A DNA stretch of 64,000 nucleotides from positions 27,191,633 through 27,255,632 of the forward strand of contig CAMGYJ010000009.1 of the NCBI GenBank assembly GCA_946122785.1, read 5' to 3'. Below are positions 56,264 through 64,000 of this stretch, piece by piece (the stretch's first letter is position 1; every line of letters starts with the position of its first letter). The DNA is from Linum tenue (lineage: Eukaryota; Streptophyta; Magnoliopsida; Malpighiales; Linaceae). Both the position numbers and the translations under genes were made by a program. The notes beneath the pieces are model-generated. The model did no database searches. It was not told the origin of the DNA and worked only from the letters and a program-made list of their open reading frames with translations.

Positions 56264-57140
56264 TGTTATTTAAGCTGGGCCTTATGATACTAGACTTTTA
56301 AGCCCAAACCACTTAGGCTCCGCGGAGGAACTAATCTTGTCGCGTGGATAGAGACACTAAGTCTGGTAGACCATGCTCGTCGCTAGTCTACTAAATCAGA
56401 CTCGTCGCGAGTTTGGTAAATCAATGTGGTCGCGAGATATAGACCACGCTCGTTGCGAGTCTACTATACCATGTTCGTCGCGAGTCTGCTAGACAAAGGT
56501 GGTCGCGATATCTAGACCATATCGTGAGATCTTGGACATGATGGTTGCAAGTGGCCTTCATCGCGTCAAGTTTAATAGGGCTCGTTGGTCGCACGATCTA
56601 GACACCATATCGATCGTGAGATGTAGAAGACCCTCGTCTTGAGATCTAGAATGGCCATGGTAAAAGGCGAGACAAGTAACAAGACGTTAGTTCCAAAAGA
56701 GAGAGCAGACAGTTAACTAGACACCTGCCAATTATCCCACGTTCAAGGACACCACGTCCGAGGAAGAAGGGGGCAGTTCTTTTTGGAAGTTACTCTCAAA
56801 CGGTTTCTTACGACGGTTACCACTTCAAGGCTATAAATAGGAGGAGGAGTTGACAGAGAAAGGGTTCGCCAAATTCACACCATACAACCCATTGTCAAGT
56901 TTTATCTTTTATCTTTTCTCTGCAACTTTTAGCCATAGTCGTAGATCTGGAGCTCTCACAGAACCTCCATAGGAGTAGGATAGTTTAATGTATATTTCTG
57001 TCTCGTGAGTCATGTAAACATCGAACACTCTCGTTCAAACTTTGTTTGAAGAGATGTGAACCGTGTTAAGTTAATCGTTCTCCAAAGAAGTCAATGTGCA
57101 ATCAATTCGATTTCAACGCAAGTTTTTTCGTCAGAAAACA
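56264..57140 (+). repeat. Probable 5' LTR of a Ty3/gypsy remnant
   Basis: A TATA box (GGCTATAAATAGGAGG) lies at about 56830, and the segment ends CAGAAAACA just before a primer-site-like CTTAGCACACCTAGTGGGAC (57143-57162). The start TGTTATTTAAGC is inferred; no second LTR is in the window. The 5' half (56335-56650) carries degenerate tandem motifs GTCGCGAG and TCTAGACCA. Confidence 0.55.
56335..56650 (+). repeat. Degenerate tandem array of GTCGCGAG/GGTCTAGA-like motifs
   Basis: Motifs such as CTCGTCGCGAGT, GTGGTCGCGAGAT and ATCTAGACCA recur every 25-60 bp in upstream LTR sequence. Possibly regulatory. Confidence 0.5.
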
Positions 57141-57178
57141 AACTTAGCACACCTAGTGGGACACTTGTGGTCGATTCG

Positions 57179-57503
57179 ATGGCCCTGAGGCAGAGGAATC
57201 AAGAAGGTGATGTTTCGGCTGGTTTCGTGAAGGAGCAGGTGGCCAACATCGAGCATGGCCAAGTATCAGAGGTGGTGACAGGAGGAAATGGTGGAGCGGA
57301 TCTTGGTAGCTACCACGCCTAGTGCAGATATTGGTTAAGCCATGGGGGTCCTTCGTTAGATGATGGAGGAGAATCGCAAGATGGTGGCAGAGAACCGTCA
57401 AGCCACAGAAGAGAACCGCAAGATGGTGGTGGAGAATCGTCAAGCCACGAAGGAGAGCCGTCAAATGCTGATGGAGAACTGTCGCATGATGGGGGAGGGT
57501 AGG
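57179..57503 (+). pseudogene. Gag leader with perfect heptad repeat (Ty3/gypsy remnant)
   Basis: An ATG at 57179 opens 47 codons to a TAG at 57320. In another frame, 57360-57503 encodes six consecutive heptads of the form ENRxxxx (ENRKMVA, ENRQATE, ENRKMVV, ENRQATK, ESRQMLM, ENCRMMG), a short coiled coil with a 42-bp DNA period. It probably belongs to the N-terminal region of gag. Confidence 0.6.
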
Positions 57504-57688
57504 GCTGGTACTCATTAGGTAAATTCTCAAATGGACTGTCCAATTCTCGCATAGATAGACGTTTGAGTCAATTGGTTGATGTAGTTAACAAAAGTACAAA
57601 TGAGTTGGATCAATTTCAACAGTCTTTAAATAGACCTGCAGTGCAGTTAAGAGTTTTGCCATCACATGGAACAAGCTCAACGCTTACT

Positions 57689-57900
57689 AACAATGCAGTC
57701 AAAATCGTGCTTTAAAACTTAAAAACTTACGGTTTTACGCTTCTAGATCACCAAAACACTTTTGTTTCTATGTAAAAACTTTAGTGTATAAAATCAGACT
57801 AAATTGTGCTTTAAAACTTAAAAACTTACGCTTTTACGCTTCTAGTTCACTAAAACGCTTTACGTTTTTACGCTTTTACTTCACTGAATAGGTATTCTTT
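57689..57900 (+). mobile_element. One-ended fragment of the AGTCAAAATCG TIR family
   Basis: ATGCAGTCAAAATCGTGC matches the end of the 53988-54780 element. Two direct repeats about 98 bp apart contain GTGCTTTAAAACTTAAAAAC. No right end found. Confidence 0.5.
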
Positions 57901-58346
57901 TCATGAAATTAATTATAAAAAGTATATTTTAAAAATAATTCACCGACAGTATGATACGTTTAAGATTAAAAGATACATATCAGATACTTGGATGCATTCT
58001 GAACTTCAATAAAGTAATCTAATTCATCGTCTAGACTCTTCTCAAATTCATTAGCATGGAGGGGAAGGTGGCTTCTGGATAAGATTTATGTTTATGAACT
58101 TATTATTAAGAGGCTAATAGGTAGAACCGCACTTTTCACTACATTGCTTACTAATAGTGTTCTTTCTCTTGCCCGTAGCCGAAATGGCCAACCACGGCAA
58201 GAGAACTTGCCGCCTTAGACAGCAAGCCAACCACCTCCATGTTGAGTAGATCATGTTGAGATTCACGCTACTGCTCAAGTGGGGAATTCATTACATGGAC
58301 GCGTGGGAGTTGAAGTGGTAGCCCGCGTGGTAAGAACCTTGCCACC

Positions 58347-60041
58347 ATGTTCAAAACTCAAGTTGAGCAGCCACCCGGGCAAGTGGGTCTCGTCCATCTA
58401 TCCCGGAGGCAAAGACCCTACGTGGCTCTCATGAATTTGGGAGTAGGAGGAGGTCTAGGTGCCAACATGGATCAGATCCCACCACGAGACTACCCAATTC
58501 CAATGCCACCGCATTTCAATGGGCATGGCGTGGATCCCATTGGGTTTGTACCGTATGGGGGGCAACAAGGGGGACATGACGCTAACACCCTTAGGGATCA
58601 AGTGGCTCAACTTCTCACGGAGCATTTTGGCATGGGAGTAAGACCTGCCATGCCACCTGTATACCGTAAGCCATATCCTGAATGGGTAGATAGACTTAAC
58701 CCGTTTCCAAGGGAATTCAGGGTCCCGAGTTTGCCACGATCACAGGGACTGGAGACCAATCCACTATAGAACACGTTGGATGCTTCACTATCCAATGTGG
58801 CGATGTAGGAGATTCTGTTAAGTTAAAGTTGTTCGGCAAATCGTTGATAGGGCCAGCCTTTGCTTGTTACGTCAACTTATCTTCTTACTCCATCCAGACT
58901 TGGCAAAAAATGGAGAAATTCTTCCATGCTCAATTTTATAGATCTGAGCCCGAGGTGTCCATGGTTGACTTGGCACGTATGCGCCAAGAACCGGTGGAAT
59001 CGGTGGAACATTTCTTGACTAACTTAAAGAATGCTCGTAACCGTTGCTTTGTCAATTTGACAGAGAGATGGCAATGGGTCGGGTCGGGTACGGATAGTGC
59101 ATATCCGTTACCCTATCCAAAATAGTTCGAGTTTTACCCATACCCATACCCACATAAGAAACGGGTAGAAAATTCAAACCATGCCCATACCCGTTTGGGT
59201 TTCGGGTATCCACGGTTATCCATGGCCCATTGGTAATAGTTTCTCTTTATAACTCGAACCAATATGTGAATACTCACACGTATTCTCACGTTACGTAATA
59301 TGAAAAATACGATAATAATTCACTAGAATGAAGAAAATTAATTAAAACAACACAATTTAATAAAATATTATATTTATATGCTAATATAAAATATGTTAGA
59401 GAAAATATTGATTTTTTCAAAACAAAATACATATGCATGTATATAATTAAGCGGATTCGGGTTGGATAGTGAGAAAACCATGTCCACCCATTACCCGTAA
59501 TATTCGGGTTCGGGTTTTACCCGTACCCACTAAAAGTCTTTCAGGTTTGGATGTTACCCTAACCGATTAAGTCGGATTCGGGCGGATATCCACAGTTACA
59601 GATATTTTTGTCATACCTCTGAGGGAGTTCGTCAAGCTGACACAAAGGGGTTTGAGTTTTGAACTAAGCATGAAATTTCAAGATAGGGAGTTCTCTGGCT
59701 TGTTTCAACTCACGTCTTGTGTCGTGAGGTATGAGTCTCTTCTACATGAGGAAGAGAATCGTAGTAGTGCCTCAAGGGGTTCCGACTTCCCAAACTTAGA
59801 TTCCACTATCAACCATGTTGCCCATGAGGCTACTGAGGTTGAGGTGGATTTGGATGAGATAACTATAGTGAAGTCATACGTGTGTGCTTCTTTGTCTAGA
59901 ATTGAAGATGGGCCGCAAGGGGGAACACCCAATCATGCGTCTATTCAACTAAGGAAGTACTCCTTTGACGTCTCGAAGGAAGACTTGATTTTTAACCAAC
60001 TCTATAAGGATGGTCAAGTCAAATTGACAGAGGGACATTGA
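58347..60041 (+). pseudogene. Ty3/gypsy gag, broken and split by a MITE
   Basis: Capsid region: PYPEWVDRLNPFPREFRV near 58675, a frameshift near 58745, then the gag core at 58829-59057 (IQTWQKMEKFFHAQFYRSEP, ESVEHFLTNLKNARNRCFVN). The MITE at 59066-59619 interrupts it, after which it resumes (FVKLTQRGLSFELSMKFQDR) and runs to a TGA at 60039. The later part has YSFDVSKEDLIFNQLYKDGQ. No zinc knuckle, protease or pol follows. The gag resembles those of the Tat/Athila branch, but the lineage is not certain. Confidence 0.8.
59066..59619. mobile_element. 554-bp hAT-like MITE inserted in gag
   Basis: Starts AGATGGCAATGGGTCGGG and ends near TTTGTCATACCTC. The flanks TGACAGAG (59058-59065) and TGAGGGAG (59620-59627) match at six of eight bases, and excising the element with one flank leaves the gag frame continuous. 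Interior rich in GGGTA/TACCC. Confidence 0.75.
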
Positions 60042-60340
60042 CTCGCTCCGACTATTATAATAAAATCTCACCTAAGGCCCAAGTATAAACCTTAGATGGG
60101 TGCAATATAGGGCAAGTATGTTTAAATATCAACCCGTGCCGGCCCATGTACGCCTACATCGATTGTTTGAAACATTATCTAGCAGATTGTTGTTTGTTGA
60201 AATCTCTACAATCTACGATTTAAAAAACAAGACTTTGGAAAGTAAATGGGTGGAAAACTCGGGTGTTGCTTCCCCCTTACTAACTACCATGAACGCTGGG
60301 ATCGAATGAACCGGTGTGTGACGAGGCAATTGAGACCAGT
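60042..60340. other. Decayed DNA after the gag remnant
   Basis: Short open frames without recognisable similarity. May be further retrotransposon sequence. Confidence 0.3.
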
Positions 60341-61150
60341 AGGAGGTGCAACAATGGTTAGAAACCATCCTCTCAATCGCTAGACCAAGAGGTAAGCATT
60401 AGAGGCTACAATTGTAGCCCTCTTGGCGCAAGCAATTGAGAGTTGACTTACTTTCTCTCTCAAACCAAGGCTTGGACGGCATAATCACAATTAACCTAGG
60501 TGTCTAATTCAAGTATAGGATTGCTCTTCATTAACCTATTTAGGAGGCATGAAATGCCTAAGAAAACCCAGCTCAAATTTGAGCCTCTTAAGATAAGGGA
60601 GGCTTTTCTCTAGTCTAGGTTAGAATAGCACAATAGATTGCCAAGCAAACAATATGCACAATCACAATGTAAAATACCTCAATTCTTAAATTAAACACCT
60701 CCATCACACAATCATTCAATTCACACAATCAATTACATGATAGTAGTAAGGGTTCTACAACACCCAAGTGAAAAGGGAAACTACTCCATGCTAGACAAAG
60801 GAAGAACACAAAAGAGAAAGAAAGAAACCATCATTGTGATGCCTCCAACTCTTTTTGTGCTTGTAGAGATCCTCCAAAGGAGAGGAGCTTCCAAAATCTT
60901 CACTTGGAGCAAACCCTAGCCTCTTCTCCCTCTTGGTTTGTTACTTTCTCTCTCTAGGGTTTCAAGAAGAAGAAGGGTTCTCTCACTTTCGGCTCTCCCT
61001 CTTCTTCCTTTCAGCTCTCCATTTATACTGAGATCGTGCCCAGTTCACGGCCGTGAACATCAGAATGCGTCCGTGAACTCAGTGAGTTGGATCAATACGC
61101 ACTGCTTCACTTTTGAGGTTCACGGTTTATGGTTCTAGTTTACGGTCTTA
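60340..61150 (-). repeat. Antisense LTR-like remnant with TATA box and CACGGCCGTG palindrome
   Basis: On the minus strand the palindrome GTTCACGGCCGTGAAC (near 61045) is followed by CAGTATAAATGGAGAGC (TATA near 61025) and an A/G-rich leader with AACCCTAGAG. This order resembles the U3-TATA-leader layout of the Athila-like LTRs in this window. Ends are not defined. Confidence 0.4.
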
Positions 61151-61518
61151 GCGGCCTTCAATTTATTTTTCCAGACAGTTTCATGTTTCATTTAAAATAT
61201 GTTATCCATGGAACTCACTCCAATTAAAATCTTTAAGGATTCCATAAAAAAAATCTTTATTGGTTATTCTAAATTTGATTACCACTCCATCCAAGTACCA
61301 ATACATCATTTTTACGGATTCTTCATTCCTTTTCTTTTGCACTAAAGTGAGTAATATGAAAGGCTACAAGTAATTGTAAGAGAGAATAAACTAAACTGTA
61401 AAGAACACAAACCAAAAAAGATGAAGACCTAGGTCTCATTTGATGAATAGAAATATATAAGTAGCTAAATAAGAGTCGAGGAAACACATTATTTCAATAA
61501 GGTGAAGCAAATAATAAA

Positions 61519-61731
61519 TAAATGGACTCGTTGACCAATGAATAGGTGCGGATTGGAGAACAACAAAAACATTTTGAAAATCATTATGTGATTCTCTTGT
61601 TCTTCCATGAGTACTACTATAGCGTAAATGGGCTCGTTGGCCAATGAATAGGTACCGATTGGGTAAAAACAAACACATTTTGAAAATCATTATTGTAGTT
61701 CTCTTGTTCTTCAATAAGTGCTACTATAGCG
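61519..61731 (+). repeat. Tandem duplication of about 106 bp
   Basis: Units 61519-61624 and 61625-61731 share CCAATGAATAGGT, ACATTTTGAAAATCATTAT and CTACTATAGCG. Confidence 0.85.
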
Positions 61732-61949
61732 ACTCCGTTGTCCACCTTGCAAGTGTACTCAGATCTAGCAAATCGCTAAAGAGATAAATAATTCGACTAA
61801 ACCAAATACGAACTTATAATTGAAATCAATTAATGTGGTTCTCGTGTTCTAATCGATAATGATTCAAAAATGGAAAATGGATCGTCGAAACACACATGAG
61901 TGAAATACGTGTGATCAACAGACATACAAAGATTGTCAATCTATAAGAA

Positions 61950-62255
61950 TTTGAAAATGGAAAATGCTTCACCGATATACACTTGATCCGATTTGGCGAC
62001 GAAGTTGGACGTCACTGCACGTGGAAACATATCGCGACGAAAAAATCCGTCGCATTATCTCTCTATATATTCTGCGACGAATACTTTCATTGCTAAAAAC
62101 CTATAATCGTCGCAAAAGCTATTTCCCATTCCGCTTTTCATTATTGACATTTTCTGCGACGAAAATATAAAATTCGTCGCAGAAAACTCATATTCGGCGA
62201 CAAAATATTGTCGTCGCCCATAATTGCGTCGCTAAAGTTGGTTTTTTTTTGTAGG
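61950..62255. mobile_element. CACTA-like terminal region with GCGACGA subterminal repeats
   Basis: About ten copies of GCGACGA or its inverse TCGTCGC occur within 280 bp in both orientations, ending in a T-run and TTTTTTTGTAG, close to the TTTTTGTAGTG ends of CACTA transposons. The other end and a transposase are absent. Confidence 0.45.
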
Positions 62256-62256
62256 G

Positions 62257-62530
62257 GCCACTAAAGTTGATGAAAATTACAAAAAAAAACCCTCTTAATG
62301 AATAGTAATACTAAAACTATGACTTTTATAAAAGAAAATGTAATTAAAAGAAAGAGAAAAAATGAAAATGAGATAAATATGTGTCTACTTGCAAATGAAT
62401 GGGAAATGACAAAATAAATGAAAATTATGCAAATATGGAGGTTTAGTATAATGCCACTAAAGTTGATGAAAATTACAAAAACCCCTCTTAATGAATAGTA
62501 AGACTAAAACTATGACTTTTATATAAGAAA
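62257..62530 (+). repeat. Direct repeat of about 80 bp, two copies 194 bp apart
   Basis: GCCACTAAAGTTGATGAAAA begins copies near 62258 and 62452; both continue with CCTCTTAATGAATAGTAA and ACTAAAACTATGACTTTTAT. Confidence 0.8.
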
Positions 62531-62758
62531 GTATAAGAATATGCACTATAACAAGTTAAAATTGTATGGTATTGTTTTTTCTGTTACCTGTGAGAGCATC
62601 ACATGTACATTTTTTCTCCACAAACCCTATCTTCCTCATTACTTGGCCAAATCTTTCCCCTAAAAAAAAAACTCTATGTGCAAAAGCTTCTTCAAGCAGA
62701 AAGCTCTCTTTTTACTAAGTTTGCTTTTGTGATGCGAACAAGAGTTTGGTTCAGTGGT

Positions 62759-62759
62759 A

Positions 62760-62786
<27 letters not shown>
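62759..62786 (+). repeat. TA dinucleotide microsatellite
   Basis: About 14 uninterrupted TA units. Confidence 0.9.
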
Positions 62787-62790
<4 letters not shown>

Positions 62791-62879
62791 GAAGTGGTTC
62801 AGATGTAATATTATTAGTATTGAATTTGTATGTCACATATTTAAATCTCTTAATTAGCACCTAACTAAAAATAAACCTA

Positions 62880-63180
62880 TATAACCCTTGAAGAATTATG
62901 TGAAACTAAAGCAGAAAACGTAAAGAACACAGAGATATACGTGGTATCCCCGATGATCGGGACTAGTCCGAGGAGAGTTCAGCACTCTCCAGCTTTAGGT
63001 TTTCTTATTCAACTTGGTTTTCGGCAGAATGCCTTACAACATGATTTATACCCATTCTCATTATTAACAATGTTACATGTGCGCGGACAACATGGATAGT
63101 ACATGGGCGCAAGAAGCGGCCGGATTGGGCCGAGCTGACCCGCCAATGGGCTCTGAAGTGGGCTGATCGGCAGTCTCCTA
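62880..63180 (-). repeat. Probable 3' LTR of the Ty1/copia element
   Basis: Downstream of the copia RNase H on the minus strand, after the purine-rich GCAGGGGAGTATAGGAG. Contains a TATA-like GGGTATAAATC near 63047 and, toward its end, a CCCGATCATCGGGG hairpin. Outer end not exactly placed and no second LTR in the window. Confidence 0.5.
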
Positions 63181-64000
63181 TACTCCCCTGCAAGCTGGAG
63201 CGTGAAGATTACGAACGCACAGCTTGGAGAGAAGGAAATGGAACCGCTCTGTGCCAAGCCCCTTAGTAAACATATGAGCTAGTGGATGATGCGAACTGAT
63301 CTTTAGGGGCAATATATGCCCTGACTGCACGCGCTCACGAACAAAATAACAATCTATCTCCACATGTTTGGTACGTTCATTGAATACTGGATTAGCCGCT
63401 ATGTGCAAAGCAGCTTGATTATCACAGTGAAGAGGAGTGGATCGAGACTGCGACACACCAAGCTCTTTAAGCAACCACCGTAACCATATAATCTCGATGA
63501 CCGTGCTATCTATAGCGCGGTACTCTGCCTCATCAGAAGAGCGAGCCACCACCTGCTGCTTCTTAGTGCGCCATGAAACAGGGACCCCATCAAGAGTAAC
63601 AACATAACCAGTGGTAGAACGACGTGTTGATTGACAACCGCCCTAGTCAGCATCACGGTTAGCCACAAGATCCAAGGAATTATTAGAAGGGAAAAACAGA
63701 CCTTGACCGGGAGCGTTCGTGCTCGTGTAGGAGCATGAACAAACTGACTGAGAATGTTGACTGCATAGGTAATGTCCGTTGTCCGGACGTGTGACAGTCA
63801 AATAGAGAAGACGCCCAACAAGGCGACGATACGCAGAAGGGTCCAGATGATCAGCCACAGCAGGACAAGTAAGCTGAAGATTCTGCTCAATCAGAAATGA
63901 GCTAGGGCGGCAGCCAGTAACCCCAGCATCCTGAAGAATGTCCAACGCGTATTTGCGTTGACTAAGCACAAATCCTTCGGAAAATCTGGCAACTTCAATG
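63178..64000 (-). pseudogene. Ty1/copia pol: end of reverse transcriptase and RNase H (broken)
   Basis: The frame entering at the window edge reads SQRKYALDILQDAGVTGCRP and YRRLVGRLLYLTVTRPD, the C-terminal part of copia RT, then decays through frameshifts near 63780. A TAG near 63642 lies where the conserved Asp-Ala-Asp-Trp is expected. RNase H continues at 63178-63552 (ARSSDEAEYRAI, LHCDNQAALHIAANPVF, TKHVEIDCYFVRERVQSG) and ends ACRGV. The rest of the element lies beyond the right edge. Confidence 0.88.

Noticed and set aside
57056..57322. 88-codon frame starting at 57056
   Set aside because: Its first 41 codons cross the LTR end and the primer site; a start at 57179 is more plausible.

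Overview
This window looks like nuclear DNA of a flowering plant, most likely a eudicot. Evidence: a 32-exon plant-type M1 aminopeptidase gene with consistent GT-AG introns, an intronless plant BTB/POZ (KCTD-type) gene, plant lineages of LTR retrotransposons (Athila-like, Tekay/Del chromovirus, Tat/Retand-like, Ty1/copia), a plant L1-type LINE with an RNase H domain, and a decayed plastid-type trnN-GUU. No bacterial or viral gene system, CRISPR array or operon is present. The species cannot be fixed from the sequence.

Layout. 1-2831: Athila-like LTR array, with a 1.1-kb block duplicated almost identically. 2832-4815: intergenic debris, including a hAT-like MITE end and a 13-bp insertion between 16-bp direct repeats. 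4831-10790: nearly full-length L1-type LINE on the minus strand with a 15-bp target-site duplication (TSD). 12188-18909: M1 aminopeptidase (MPA1/puromycin-sensitive type), 967 codons, with two consecutive micro-exons of 5 and 12 nt. 18910-22440: AT-rich intergenic DNA containing a plastid-type trnN-GUU pseudogene between inverted repeats. 22689-24112: BTB/POZ gene with a frameshift near its 3' end.

25288-53874: a Russian-doll nest of LTR retrotransposons. The host is a decayed Tat/Retand-like element (identical 5-bp TSD GTTAC) with gag, protease, RT, two RNase H domains, integrase and an antisense ORF. Into it have inserted a 653-bp TIR element (31130-31782, in the integrase tail), an apparently intact Tekay/Del chromovirus on the minus strand (34473-44962, TSD CCGCG, 1500-codon polyprotein) and an Athila-like element lacking RT and integrase (45108-51999, TSD GAATC). 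LTR divergence counted by eye (about 2%, 1% and almost 0% for the host, the Athila-like and the chromovirus element) agrees with the nesting: the host is oldest and the chromovirus very young.

53875-64000: a second nest of hAT-like and other TIR elements (53918-56071), a Ty3/gypsy remnant with a heptad-repeat leader and a gag split by a MITE (56264-60041), an antisense LTR-like remnant, tandem duplications, a CACTA-like end, and the 3' part of a Ty1/copia element running off the window.

The two host genes are unrelated housekeeping or regulatory genes. The rest is a layered record of transposition in which TSDs and interrupted frames allow the order of events to be read.
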